From the NCBI RefSeq assembly GCF_000337035.1, contig NZ_AOJL01000049.1, positions 24,720 to 64,507 of the forward strand: 39,788 nucleotides of DNA, given 5' to 3'. This DNA is from Halorubrum coriense DSM 10284 (GTDB lineage: Archaea; Halobacteriota; Halobacteria; Halobacteriales; Haloferacaceae). How positions within the stretch are numbered: position 1 is the stretch's first letter; each line of letters begins with the position of its first letter. The translations under genes were made by a program, and so were the position numbers. The notes under the pieces were generated by a model. It did no database searches. It was not told the DNA's origin and saw only the letters and a program-made list of their open reading frames with translations. Below, in pieces: positions 1 through 7,528 of the stretch.

Positions 1-991
1 CGCCCGCCGAGATGGACGCCGCGAACGGCTCCAGCTGGTCGCGGACCGTCTCCGCGACGAGCTCGTGTTCGTGGACGTTCTTCTCGTCGTCGAGGAGCTC
101 CTGCGCGAGCCACTCGTCCTCGGACGGGGTCTCGCCGCGTCCGGTCGTCCCGGCGAGCGCGTCGGTCTCGACCGTTCGACCCCGCAGCGAGACCAGTCGC
201 TCGGGCGTGGCTCCGAAGAACGCGCCCTCCCCGGCGACCGGCTCGAACCAGTAGCGGTGGCAGTCCGGGTACTTCTCCGCGAGGCGCTCGATCGTGGCCG
301 CCCGCGGGAAGTCGGCCGCGAGGTCCGCCTCCAGCGCCTGCGCCAACACGACCTTCTGGAGGTCGCCGTCGGCGATCCTGTCGACCGCGGCACCGACGCT
401 GTCGCGCCACGCCTCGCGGCTCGTTGTCCGGCGGCTCTCGCGGATCCCCGGCCGAGGCGGGCGGGCGCTCCGACCGTCGACCGCGGTGCGCGGGGAACGG
501 CTATCGGTCCCCTCGTCGAGGTCGGCGAACCGGTCGACCTCGCGAGCGAGTCGGTCCTCGACGGCGTCGACGCCGGCGTCCGGGCCCACCGCGTTGACGG
601 TCAGCCACGCGCCGTTGTCCGCGATCGTCAGCTGGACTCGGGGGAAGACGAACCGCGCCTCCGGGAACGCCCCCCACGGGTCGCCGTCGGAGGCCCCCTC
701 GTGGAAGGCGAAGCCGCCGAAGACGCGGGGACGCGCCGCCTCGGTCCCCGCGTGGACGTCGCCGGATTCGAACAGCTCCGTCGTCGCGCGGCGGATCGAC
801 GCGAACCGGTCGCCGCCCGACGCGGTCAGGGTCGCCGCCGCGCCGCCGCCAATCACCAGCGCGTCGTCGGGCGCGCTCCAGATCGTGCGCGGGGCCGAAA
901 GCGCGTCGAACGCCGCCGCGAACGCCGGCTCGTCGATCGCCGTGGTCCGGCTGACCAGCGGCGGCGACGACCGGGAGCGCGCCCGTTTCAT
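1..991 (-). CDS. menF: Isochorismate synthase MenF, C-terminus cut by the window edge
   Basis: Isochorismate synthase converts chorismate to isochorismate, the first committed step of menaquinone synthesis in the cytoplasm. About 330 residues are present, starting at the ATG complement at 989-991. The chorismate-binding domain begins near residue 190 and shows LQKVVLAQAL (K213, the position of the water-activating lysine in this family), FGATPERLVSL, ALAGTTGRGE and DEKNVHEHELV, all typical of MenF/EntC/TrpE-type enzymes. The N-terminal 180 residues are the more variable lobe. The last roughly 100 residues lie to the left of the window. A TATA-like element at 1017-1023 places transcription at or near the ATG, so the gene is probably leaderless. 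It lies 85 bp downstream of the molybdoenzyme gene on the same strand. A menE-like gene is at 7529. MenF is preferred over anthranilate or aminodeoxychorismate synthase because of the ALAGTTGRGE stretch. Confidence 0.9.
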   Translation of the reverse strand, partial: MKRARSRSSPPLVSRTTAIDEPAFAAAFDALSAPRTIWSAPDDALVIGGGAAATLTASGGDRFASIRRATTELFESGDVHAGTEAARPRVFGGFAFHEGASDGDPWGAFPEARFVFPRVQLTIADNGAWLTVNAVGPDAGVDAVEDRLAREVDRFADLDEGTDSRSPRTAVDGRSARPPRPGIRESRRTTSREAWRDSVGAAVDRIADGDLQKVVLAQALEADLAADFPRAATIERLAEKYPDCHRYWFEPVAGEGAFFGATPERLVSLRGRTVETDALAGTTGRGETPSEDEWLAQELLDDEKNVHEHELVAETVRDQLEPFAASISAG

Positions 992-1016
992 ACGTATCGA
1001 GTCGGGGCCGGGGACC

Positions 1017-1023
1017 CTTTATC
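1017..1023 (-). promoter_or_regulatory. TATA element of menF
   Basis: On the minus strand this reads GATAAAG, centred about 29 bp upstream of the menF ATG. That is the usual distance for haloarchaeal leaderless promoters. Confidence 0.45.
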
Positions 1024-1076
1024 CTGACTATCGGGGCGGAGCGAGCGGGGGAAATCGGGCTGCGAGCGGGCGGCGG

Positions 1077-1691
1077 TCAGCTGTAGCGCTCCTCGTTCCA
1101 GGGGTTCGCCGTGTCGCTGTACCCCCGCTTCTCCCAGTAGCCGAGTTCCGACTCGGTGAGGAACTCGACGCCCGAGACCCACTTCGCGCCCTTGTACGCG
1201 TACTTGTGCGGCGTGACGACGCGGATCGGGCCGCCGTGGTCGGCCGGGAGGGCCTCGCCGTCGTAGCCGTAGGTGAGCTGGACGCCCGGCTTCGTACACT
1301 CGTCAAGCGGGAGGTCGGTCGTGTAGCCGTCGAGCGCGTGGAACATGACGTGTTCCGCGTCGGCGCGGACGCCCGCGCGCTCGGCGAGGTCGGCGAACGC
1401 GACGCCCGTGAACTCGCAGTCGAACTTGCTCCAGCCGGTCACGCAGTGGAAGTCCTGTCGCTGGGTGACCGACGGGAGGTCGCGGAACTCGTCGAGCGAG
1501 AGGGAGAGCGGCTCCTCGACAGCGCCCCACACCTCCAGCTCGAACGCCTCCGGGTCCCACGACGGCGTCCCGCTCTTCGAGAGGACGGGGAAGCCGTCGG
1601 TCTCGCGCTGGCCCGGAGGGAGTCGGTCGCCGCCGTACTCGCGGTAGAGGTCGGTGAGGTCCTCGGCCGCGTCGACGCCGGATTCGCTCAT
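1077..1691 (-). CDS. Sulfite-oxidase-family molybdopterin oxidoreductase, cytoplasmic
   Basis: A 204-residue protein made almost entirely of the oxidoreductase molybdopterin-binding fold (sulfite oxidase/YedY superfamily). The block FHCVTGWS at residues 81-88 contains Cys83, expected to coordinate molybdenum in this superfamily. The downstream blocks DGYTTDLPL and GGPIRVVTPHKYAYKGAKWV are also typical. Family knowledge gives a Mo-cofactor-dependent redox enzyme; the substrate is unknown. There is no signal peptide, twin-arginine motif or membrane segment, unlike periplasmic MsrP/YedY, so it is probably cytoplasmic. It is compact and lacks the dimerisation domain of eukaryotic sulfite oxidase. 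The start is the ATG at 1691, since N-terminal extensions in this frame read as low-complexity. The gene diverges from the small regulator at 1936 and may have a long leader (see 1751-1771). Confidence 0.85.
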   Translation of the reverse strand: MSESGVDAAEDLTDLYREYGGDRLPPGQRETDGFPVLSKSGTPSWDPEAFELEVWGAVEEPLSLSLDEFRDLPSVTQRQDFHCVTGWSKFDCEFTGVAFADLAERAGVRADAEHVMFHALDGYTTDLPLDECTKPGVQLTYGYDGEALPADHGGPIRVVTPHKYAYKGAKWVSGVEFLTESELGYWEKRGYSDTANPWNEERYS

Positions 1692-1750
1692 GGACAGCCG
1701 TTCGGCCCGGACCGACGTATGAATGTCGCTCCCGGTGGGGAGGGCACGCG

Positions 1751-1771
1751 CGGCCGAGAGGCCCTCGGCCG
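1751..1771 (-). promoter_or_regulatory. Leader hairpin upstream of the molybdoenzyme gene
   Basis: A perfect 8-bp inverted repeat (CGGCCGAG/CTCGGCCG) with a 5-nt loop lies 60-80 bp upstream of the ATG at 1691. If transcription starts from the AT-rich element at 1841-1850, this hairpin would sit in a leader of about 130 nt. No U tract follows it, so it is not an obvious terminator. Its function is unknown. Confidence 0.3.
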
Positions 1772-1840
1772 AGACCGCGCCGGCGACGGGGCACCGGTGT
1801 CGAGGGCGTTCTGATTACTCCAACGAGAGTTCAGTGAAAC

Positions 1841-1850
1841 AAAAATAAAA
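1841..1850 (-). promoter_or_regulatory. Candidate TATA element for the minus-strand gene
   Basis: The minus strand reads TTTTATTTTT in an otherwise GC-rich region. It would direct transcription leftward towards the molybdoenzyme gene with a start near 1820. It stands back-to-back with the plus-strand TATA at 1901-1908. Confidence 0.35.
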
Positions 1851-1900
1851 TTTTGAGATATTGCCTCGAGTTTTCATATACGCGGATTCGCGACGCCAAT

Positions 1901-1908
1901 TTTATATA
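1901..1908 (+). promoter_or_regulatory. TATA box of the small RHH gene
   Basis: TTTATATA is centred about 31 bp upstream of the ATG at 1936, giving a transcript with almost no leader. This spacing supports the ATG at 1936 rather than the upstream in-frame TTG at 1861. Confidence 0.6.
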
Positions 1909-1935
1909 CGCCATCCCACAAGACCCGAACAGCAA

Positions 1936-2151
1936 ATGCCACGAGTGAAGATAACCGTGCCGGAGCATCTGGAGATGCAGATCGCCCAGATGGTCGAGGA
2001 GGGTGAGTTCCTCAACCGCGAGGAGGCGGTCGAGGAGCTGCTATCTACTGGCATCAAGGCGTACAAGACGAGCGGCCCGCGAGACGACGACGACTCCAAC
2101 GGGTTCGAAGACGAGGGGATGATGGGCCACGAAGACGAGTACGTCTTCTGA
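1936..2151 (+). CDS. Small CopG-like ribbon-helix-helix protein (DUF7120-like)
   Basis: A 71-residue protein. Residues 1-48 (PRVKITVPEH, QMVEEGEFLNREEAVEELL) match the ribbon-helix-helix fold: one short beta strand followed by two helices, as in CopG/NikR-type DNA-binding proteins that act as dimers. The tail is acidic and ends MMGHEDEYVF, a terminus I recognise from a widely conserved haloarchaeal family (I believe DUF7120). The likely role is a DNA-binding regulator; the target is unknown. The start is set by the TATA box at 1901-1908 and by the natural onset of the first beta strand. It is a single-gene unit followed by an 80-bp gap. Confidence 0.85.
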   Translation: MPRVKITVPEHLEMQIAQMVEEGEFLNREEAVEELLSTGIKAYKTSGPRDDDDSNGFEDEGMMGHEDEYVF

Positions 2152-2213
2152 CCGAAACCGTCTCCGAGCGAGGCCGACGCGGCGCGGACCCGTGCGTACC
2201 GCCCTCAACAACC

Positions 2214-2220
2214 CTTAAAG
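2214..2220 (+). promoter_or_regulatory. TATA element of the UPF0058 gene at 2245
   Basis: CTTAAAG lies about 28 bp upstream of the ATG at 2245. This fits a leaderless start there and argues against the GTG at 2239. The element is inside an imperfect inverted repeat, CCCTT-A-AAGGG (2212-2222). Confidence 0.5.
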
Positions 2221-2244
2221 GGCCTACATCCCGTATCCGTGGGT

Positions 2245-2523
2245 ATGCACAAGGACGAGCTGCTCGAACTCCACGAACAGATGGTGACGATCATGGAGCA
2301 CTTCCGCGCGCAGGAGACGGTCGACAGGTCGCTGTTCGATCCGTACGACGAGCTCGACGTCGACCCCTCGCACGTTCACAAATCGAAGAGCGAGCACAAG
2401 CACGCGGTGTTCGTCCTCGGCAACGCGCTGGCGAACGCGATGAGCGAGGACGAGTTCTCGCCCGCCGGCCGCGTCGGCAAGCGGATGGAAGAGCTCGCCG
2501 ACGACGCGGAGAACAAGATCTGA
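2245..2523 (+). CDS. UPF0058 family protein (copy 1)
   Basis: A 92-residue protein opening MHKDELLELHEQMV, the standard beginning of the archaeal UPF0058 family, with the signature HVHKSKSEHKHAVFVLGN near residues 50-67. The family is small, soluble and largely alpha-helical. Its function is not established. The ATG at 2245 is preferred to the GTG at 2239 because of the family start and the TATA position. A second, more divergent member lies at 31068-31301. It is transcribed alone ahead of the rhomboid gene. Confidence 0.9.
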   Translation: MHKDELLELHEQMVTIMEHFRAQETVDRSLFDPYDELDVDPSHVHKSKSEHKHAVFVLGNALANAMSEDEFSPAGRVGKRMEELADDAENKI

Positions 2524-2601
2524 CGCCGAGCGGCCCCGCCGCCGACGCACCGCTACTCCTGACCCCCGTATTGATGTGCGCGCGGCCCCGTCCCGTGTGA
2601 T

Positions 2602-4485
2602 ATGATCGCGGAGGCGCTGGGGTCCGACGCCGTTCACCTCGCCGCCGGCGGCGTCGGCGTCGCTCTCGCGCTCGCCGCGGTGTCCCTCGTCGACCGCCGG
2701 GAGGGCGGCTGGACGCGGGCGCTCCGCTCGCGGCTCCTCTGGGGCGTCCCGTGGGGAACGCTCCTCGTGATCGCCGGGGTGATCGGGGTGTACCTGTTCG
2801 TCCAGTCCGGCGTCGACGACCCGAACCGGCCGGTCGTGATCCCGTTCCGGTCATGGTCGTACTTCTATCCGGAGGGACTCCTCTGGTCCAGCTTCGCGCA
2901 CGCGAGCCGCGGGCACGTCACGGGGAACCTCCTCGCCGCGCTCGTCGCGGGCGGCCTCGCGGAGTACGCCTACGGTCACTTCCCCGAGGGGCGCGACGTC
3001 GACGACGGGAAGGGGCTCGCCGTCCGCCTCCGGCGACTCCCGGCTCGTCTGCGGCGGCTCCCGGAAGGAGTCGGGCGGATTCCGAGCCGCGTCGCCGCAG
3101 TCGAGTCGCCGGGCGCGAACCCCTACGTCCGGGCGTTCCTGATCGTCCCCGGGGTCGCCGTCGGGTTCGGCCTCCTCTCGGCGCTGTTCGCGTTGGGGCC
3201 GGTGGTCGGCTTCTCGCTCGTGGTGTTCGGCTACTGGGGGTTCGCGCTCGTCTCGCGCCCCGTCGCCGCGCTCGTCGCCATGGCGGGGACGACGCTCGTC
3301 GGCGTCCTCTACAACGCCGTCCGGGTCCCGGTGGCGTTCGCGGAGGCCTCGCCCTCCTACGGCGTCCCGGGGTGGGCGAACATCGCGATCCAGGGGCACG
3401 CGCTCGGGCTCATCGGCGGCGCGCTGGTCGCCGTCCGCCTCTTGCGGCGTCGCGCCCGAGCGCGGAGCGACGGGAGCCGCGACGGGGACGGAGTCGGGGG
3501 GCGGTGGAGCAGCCACCCGGTCGCGACCGCGGACAAGGGGGAGTCCGCCGCGACCCCGACCGAGCGGTCCGCGCTCGTCGTCTTCGGGGCGCTGCTGCTG
3601 TTCGGTGCCTCGCGCCGGCTGTGGGCGGTGTACTGGTACCTCGGGAACGAGCGGTACGAGCTGTACCGCGCGGTCGGCGTCGGGCTGCTCGCCCTGCTGG
3701 CCGCGATCGTCGCCGTCGCCGCCGTCTCGCGGGACGAGCCCCTGTGGCCGAGCCGGGCGGTCCCGGAGCCCGAGACGATCAGGGACGGGATCCGGTCCGC
3801 GACGCCGGCGGCGGTCGGGGCGCTCCTGCTCGTCGCGGCGCTGGCGGCCGTCGCCGGACCGGGGATCGTCCCGAACCTCGTCGCCGTCGACGACGGGGAC
3901 CTCCCCGGCGACCCGATAGAGGTGGAGGGGTATCAGGTGACATACGCCGAGAACGTTGAGGACCGGCTCGTGAGCGTGGTCGACGTGGAGGCGTTCGGTC
4001 GCTCCACGTCGGTCAACACCTCGGGGGTGATCGTCAGCAACCCGGACCGCGAGATATGGACGACCGCCGTCTCGAAGGGGAACCTCGCGTTCTGGGGGTA
4101 CCGCGCGGTCGACGTTGGCGGGACCGGCTGGCGGGAGACCGTCGGGGTCCAGCGCGTGGGCTGGGTCGCCGCGAACGGCGGCCCGGCGTACCGCGTGGAC
4201 GCGATCCGCAACGAGAGCAGGCGGACGCTGTTCACCAGCGACCCGGCGCGCGCCGAGCCGCGGATCGACGGCCGCAACGTCGTCGTCGCGGCCACGCCCG
4301 ACGGGTTCGAGCTGACGGTGGTCGGCGGGAGCGGCAACAACGTCACGGCACCGCTCCCGGCCGCCAACGAGTCGGTGACGGTCCGCGGGCTCAGGCTCGT
4401 GCGCGAGGGGGACACCGTGTTCGCGGAGCGCGGCGAGACGCGTGTCAGGGTCGCGGAGCGGGAGCGGTACGAAGGGCGGCAGTAG
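2602..4485 (+). CDS. Rhomboid-family intramembrane serine protease with a large C-terminal domain
   Basis: A 627-residue membrane protein. The rhomboid signature is complete. HVTGN (H105, N109) corresponds to the HxxxN oxyanion motif, GFSL carries the expected nucleophile Ser205, and GHALGLIGG carries the expected base His266 in an HxxGxxxG helix. The residue after the serine is Leu instead of the usual Gly. A charged insertion of about 45 residues (125-170) separates the HxxxN helix from the next helix. At least three more hydrophobic segments follow, near 325-345, 360-380 and 395-420. A soluble region of about 200 residues (425-627) rich in short beta segments follows and probably lies outside the membrane. 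The family cleaves transmembrane substrates; the substrate here is unknown. The ATG at 2602 follows a TATA-like GTATTGATG by about 28 bp. Confidence 0.85.
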   Translation: MIAEALGSDAVHLAAGGVGVALALAAVSLVDRREGGWTRALRSRLLWGVPWGTLLVIAGVIGVYLFVQSGVDDPNRPVVIPFRSWSYFYPEGLLWSSFAHASRGHVTGNLLAALVAGGLAEYAYGHFPEGRDVDDGKGLAVRLRRLPARLRRLPEGVGRIPSRVAAVESPGANPYVRAFLIVPGVAVGFGLLSALFALGPVVGFSLVVFGYWGFALVSRPVAALVAMAGTTLVGVLYNAVRVPVAFAEASPSYGVPGWANIAIQGHALGLIGGALVAVRLLRRRARARSDGSRDGDGVGGRWSSHPVATADKGESAATPTERSALVVFGALLLFGASRRLWAVYWYLGNERYELYRAVGVGLLALLAAIVAVAAVSRDEPLWPSRAVPEPETIRDGIRSATPAAVGALLLVAALAAVAGPGIVPNLVAVDDGDLPGDPIEVEGYQVTYAENVEDRLVSVVDVEAFGRSTSVNTSGVIVSNPDREIWTTAVSKGNLAFWGYRAVDVGGTGWRETVGVQRVGWVAANGGPAYRVDAIRNESRRTLFTSDPARAEPRIDGRNVVVAATPDGFELTVVGGSGNNVTAPLPAANESVTVRGLRLVREGDTVFAERGETRVRVAERERYEGRQ

Positions 4486-4530
4486 TGCGGGGTTCTCCGG
4501 ATCGCGGAGGGGAGAGCGGTACGGCGGGGC

Positions 4531-5154
4531 TCAGGCCCACTCGATCCGGTACACTTCGGTGTCGATGTCGCGCGCGTCGTCGGTGTGGTGGTCGAACTGC
4601 GCCTCCACCCGGAACTCGGCCGCGAAGGCGTGGGTGACTTCCCCGTCCTCGTCGGCGGCGAACGCCTCGACGAACTCTCGGCTGCCACCGTTGTGGATCG
4701 AGTAGGAGACGTCGGCGAGGTCACTCGCGGCGTCGAGGAACGCGCGGTCCGCGTTCCGGTTGCCGTCCTGCGCGCCGAACGGCGGGTTCATCACAACGGT
4801 CGCCGGTTCGGCGACGGCGAGCGGCGGGCGCGTCGCGTCGCCGCGGACCCAGTGGACCGGCGCGCTGGCGGCGACGCGGCGCTCGTTGGCCCCGGCGGTC
4901 GCCAGCGCGTCGTCGTCGAGTTCGAGGCCGACGACGCGGGCGGGGCCGCGCAGCGCGGCGGCCAGCGCGAGCATCCCGGTGCCGGTGCCGAGGTCGATCA
5001 CGGTCCGGCCGTCGACGTCGCCGTGGAGGTCGGCGAGGTGGACGACGTGGGCGGCCAGCTCCGGCGGCGTCGGGTACTGTTCGAGGGCGGCATCCGGGCG
5101 CTCGAAACCGGCGACGACGCCGAGCTTGGTCGCGAGCGACCGCTTCGTCGCCAT
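4531..5154 (-). CDS. METTL5-family RNA (adenine-N6) methyltransferase homologue
   Basis: A 207-residue class I SAM-dependent methyltransferase. Motif I, VIDLGTGTGMLALAA, is at residues 52-66; the acidic residue after strand 2 is in GLELDDDAL (76-84); the catalytic motif NPPFG is at 123-127, as in enzymes that methylate exocyclic adenine nitrogens. The N-terminal LEQYPTPPELAAHVV and the spacing match archaeal METTL5 proteins. Human METTL5 makes m6A in 18S rRNA together with TRMT112, so rRNA is the likely substrate here (inference). It lies 3 bp downstream of the 5158-5547 gene and is almost certainly co-transcribed with it. It converges on the rhomboid gene. Confidence 0.87.
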   Translation of the reverse strand: MATKRSLATKLGVVAGFERPDAALEQYPTPPELAAHVVHLADLHGDVDGRTVIDLGTGTGMLALAAALRGPARVVGLELDDDALATAGANERRVAASAPVHWVRGDATRPPLAVAEPATVVMNPPFGAQDGNRNADRAFLDAASDLADVSYSIHNGGSREFVEAFAADEDGEVTHAFAAEFRVEAQFDHHTDDARDIDTEVYRIEWA

Positions 5155-5157
5155 CGG

Positions 5158-5547
5158 TCAGGCCGCGCCGTCGACGCGGACGAACTCGACGCCCTCGCGG
5201 TCGGCGCGCTCGGCGAGCGCCGCGAGCGCGGTGCGGGCCGCCTCGGACGTCTCGCCGTCGACGCTGACCTCGATCCGGCCGGCCCCGAGGAACGACGCGG
5301 CGCGGACGAGCGCGCGCAGGCGGTCGGCCTCGCGCTGTCGTTCGAGGGTGCTCTCGGCGTCGAACGCCGCCTCGGCGGCGACCGCCGCGGGCTGGTAGCC
5401 GCGGGCCGCGAGCCCCTGTTTGATGTCGCGGAGGTGGTCGGGGGCGGTGCTTTCGAGGTCCGACGCGTCGACGACGACGGGCTCGACGTCGGCGGGGCGA
5501 CAGCCGCGCAGCGTGCGTTCGACGCCGGCCGAGGAGGTCGTGCTCAT
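5158..5547 (-). CDS. Uncharacterised protein paired with the METTL5 homologue
   Basis: A 129-residue protein I cannot assign to a named family. It has an N-terminal part (1-45) with RGCRPADVEPVVVD, a helical central part (45-95) and a C-terminal alpha/beta-like part with RIEVSVDGET and VEFVRVDG. There is no zinc-binding cysteine cluster and no membrane segment. It is the first gene of a two-gene unit with the methyltransferase. The three-base gap means translation may be coupled, which suggests a functional link, for example a partner or accessory subunit (inference). Its promoter is AT-rich (5553-5590), with a TATA-like element at 5579-5585 and an inverted repeat CCTAT/ATAGG at 5553-5566 just upstream of the ATG. 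Confidence 0.75.
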   Translation of the reverse strand: MSTTSSAGVERTLRGCRPADVEPVVVDASDLESTAPDHLRDIKQGLAARGYQPAAVAAEAAFDAESTLERQREADRLRALVRAASFLGAGRIEVSVDGETSEAARTALAALAERADREGVEFVRVDGAA

Positions 5548-5578
5548 ACACGCCTATTGGTATAGGTTATACAAAAAT

Positions 5579-5585
5579 CTTTATA
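5579..5585 (-). promoter_or_regulatory. TATA element of the 5158-5547 / METTL5 unit
   Basis: The minus strand reads TATAAAG about 35 bp upstream of the ATG at 5547, giving a leader of under 10 nt. A second A/T stretch, TATAACC (5565-5571), is closer. The inverted repeat CCTAT-TGGT-ATAGG (5553-5566) lies between promoter and start and could be an operator. Confidence 0.45.
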
Positions 5586-5978
5586 GATGTTTAGTAGTAA
5601 TACGGGGCCGGACTCGCTTCCGAACTCCGGACCGTGTCGGGCGGCCGCCGCGACGGAAGGACCCGGATCGCCGAGCGCGCGGGTCATGGATCGCGAAGAC
5701 GCGCGTTCGTTGGGTAATCGCGTCGAAAACGACGGGATCCACCGCGCCCGTCGCCGCGGGACCTGTCGGACGGCGGATCCGTCGGTTCGGCCGACAGATT
5801 CCGACCTCGAACCGCGGTCACGTTTTGTGCGTCGCGGCGTCGCCTGTGGACGCGCGAGTGGCCACCGCCGGGGCCCGGGGCCGATCCGCAAAGCGGCGGC
5901 AGAACGGGTCTGTACGCCGTAGTGCCGTACTTCGGAGGGCCGGGATTCTGTCAGGGTCATTGATTAGCGTGGACAAGA
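5586..5978. other. Intergenic region with no recognisable gene
   Basis: About 390 bp between two divergent promoters. Reading frames of up to 140 codons exist on both strands, but they are rich in Arg, Ser and Pro and show no family motif, so I treat them as chance open frames in GC-rich DNA. The stretch could hold regulatory sequence for the tfb gene or a non-coding RNA. I see no tRNA or clear hairpin-plus-U-tract terminator in it. Confidence 0.4.
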
Positions 5979-5986
5979 GTTAAATG
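5979..5986 (+). promoter_or_regulatory. TATA element of the first tfb gene
   Basis: GTTAAATG is centred about 28 bp upstream of the ATG at 6010, predicting transcription from the ATG itself (leaderless). An in-frame GTG at 5986 falls inside this element and therefore cannot be the start. Confidence 0.6.
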
Positions 5987-6009
5987 TGCGACTGACCACA
6001 AACCTTTTA

Positions 6010-6963
6010 ATGGAACGTCCGAGTCGCCAACGGCAACAGGAGCGAGACACGGAGCAGGAAACGGACGAATCGACGGTCTCCTGTCCGGAGTGTGACTCGG
6101 AGAACATCGTCACCGACGCCGATCAAGAGCTGGTTTGTGAGGACTGCGGGCTCGTCTTGGACGAGCGGAACATCGACCGCGGGCCGGAGTGGCGCGCGTT
6201 CAACCACAACGAGCGGCAGTCGAAGTCGCGCGTCGGCGCACCGATCACGGAGACGATGCACGACAAGGGGCTGACGACGACCATCGACTGGAAGGACAAG
6301 GACGCCTACGGTCGGTCGCTCTCCTCCGAGAAGCGGTCGCAGATGCACCGTCTGCGCAAGTGGCAAGAGCGGATCCGGACGAAAGACGCGGGCGAGCGCA
6401 ACCTCCAGTTCGCGCTCTCGGAGATCGACCGCATGGCGAGCGCGCTCGGCGTTCCCCGCTCGGTACGAGAGGTAGCGTCGGTGATCTATCGACGCGCGCT
6501 CAACGAGGATCTGATCCGCGGACGCTCCATCGAGGGCGTCTCCACCGCCGCCCTGTACGCCGCCTGTCGACAGGAGGGGATCCCCCGCAGCCTTGACGAG
6601 GTTGCCGACGTGTCGCGAGTTCCGCAGAAGGAGATCGGCCGGACGTATCGGTACATCTCTCAGGAGCTCGGCCTGGAACTGAAGCCGGTCGACCCCAAGC
6701 AGTTCGTCCCGCGCTTCGCGTCGGCGCTCCAGCTCTCCGAGGAGGTCCAGTCGAAGGCGACCGAGATCATCGACGTCTCCGCCGAGCAGGGGCTCCTCTC
6801 CGGGAAGTCGCCCACCGGCTTCGCGGCGGCCGCAATCTACGCGGCCTCGCTGCTCTGTAACGAGAAGAAGACACAGCGCGAGGTCGCCGACGTGGCACAG
6901 GTGACCGAGGTCACCATCCGGAACCGGTATCAAGAGCAGATCGAAGCGATGGGGTTCCGCTAG
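6010..6963 (+). CDS. tfb: Transcription initiation factor TFB (copy 1)
   Basis: A 317-residue archaeal TFIIB homologue that bridges TBP-bound DNA and RNA polymerase. The N-terminal zinc ribbon uses C25, C28, C43 and C46. The B-reader/linker follows, with the conserved RGPEWRAFN and [10 protein letters not shown]. Two cyclin-fold repeats follow: the first contains [20 protein letters not shown] and [18 protein letters not shown], the second FVPRFAS and [16 protein letters not shown]. The C-terminal recognition helix [12 protein letters not shown] should contact the BRE. The start at ATG 6010 is fixed by the TATA at 5979-5986. Haloarchaea usually carry several TFBs with distinct promoter preferences. 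A second TFB lies at 29546-30553, highly similar in the core but different before the zinc ribbon. Confidence 0.97.
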   Translation: MERPSRQRQQERDTEQETDESTVSCPECDSENIVTDADQELVCEDCGLVLDERNIDRGPEWRAFNHNERQSKSRVGAPITETMHDKGLTTTIDWKDKDAYGRSLSSEKRSQMHRLRKWQERIRTKDAGERNLQFALSEIDRMASALGVPRSVREVASVIYRRALNEDLIRGRSIEGVSTAALYAACRQEGIPRSLDEVADVSRVPQKEIGRTYRYISQELGLELKPVDPKQFVPRFASALQLSEEVQSKATEIIDVSAEQGLLSGKSPTGFAAAAIYAASLLCNEKKTQREVADVAQVTEVTIRNRYQEQIEAMGFR

Positions 6964-7026
6964 ACGGCTCCGCGGTCGAGACGCCGGAGTGCGTTCCGTT
7001 CCGCGACCCGGGGCGGTTGGATCGGG

Positions 7027-7034
7027 TTTTTAAT
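7027..7034 (+). promoter_or_regulatory. TATA element of the universal stress protein gene
   Basis: TTTTTAAT is centred about 31 bp upstream of the ATG at 7061, consistent with a very short leader. Confidence 0.5.
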
Positions 7035-7060
7035 CGCTACCCGCTGTAGCACGGGGTGAG

Positions 7061-7495
7061 ATGTACTCAGAGATCCTCGTTCCCACCGACGGCAGCCCGG
7101 CGTCGGACGCCGCGATCGAACACGCCATCGACCTCGCCGACCGGTACGACGCCCGCCTCCACGCGCTCTACGTGGTCGACGGCGCGGCGTACTCCACGCT
7201 GGAGGCCGGCGCGGAGGTCGTGGTCGAGGCGCTCGAATCCGAGGGCGAGGAGGCGACGGGGCGCGTGGCCGACGCCGCCGCGGACGCGGGCGTCGAGTGC
7301 GTCGGCAGCGTCACGTCCGGTACCGCGTACCGCTCGATCGAAAACTACGTCGACGAACACGACATCGACGTCGTCGTGATGGGCACCCACGGCCGGAAGG
7401 GGCTCGACCGCTACCTGCTCGGGAGCGTCACGGAGCGCGTCGTCCGCACCTCGGACGTGCCGGTGTTGACCGTGCGACAGCCGACGGATGAGTAG
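7061..7495 (+). CDS. Universal stress protein, UspA family
   Basis: A 144-residue single Usp domain. It starts with the classic strand and loop MYSEILVPTDGSPASDAA, has DIDVVVMGTHGRKGL near residues 100-114, and ends with GSVTERVVRTSDVPVLTV. The G-x2-G-x9-G-S arrangement (GTHGRKG...LGS) is the nucleotide-binding loop of ATP-binding Usp proteins. Such small cytoplasmic dimers are linked to stress and growth-arrest responses; the specific role is unknown. It is probably transcribed alone, 33 bp before the acyl-CoA ligase start. Confidence 0.93.
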   Translation: MYSEILVPTDGSPASDAAIEHAIDLADRYDARLHALYVVDGAAYSTLEAGAEVVVEALESEGEEATGRVADAAADAGVECVGSVTSGTAYRSIENYVDEHDIDVVVMGTHGRKGLDRYLLGSVTERVVRTSDVPVLTVRQPTDE

Positions 7496-7528
7496 TCGGC
7501 CGGGCCTCGGCGGGCACGGGTGACACCG

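Noticed and set aside
5986-6009. GTG at 5986 as the start of tfb copy 1
   Set aside because: It overlaps the TATA element at 5979-5986, so it would not be transcribed; the ATG at 6010 fits a leaderless start.
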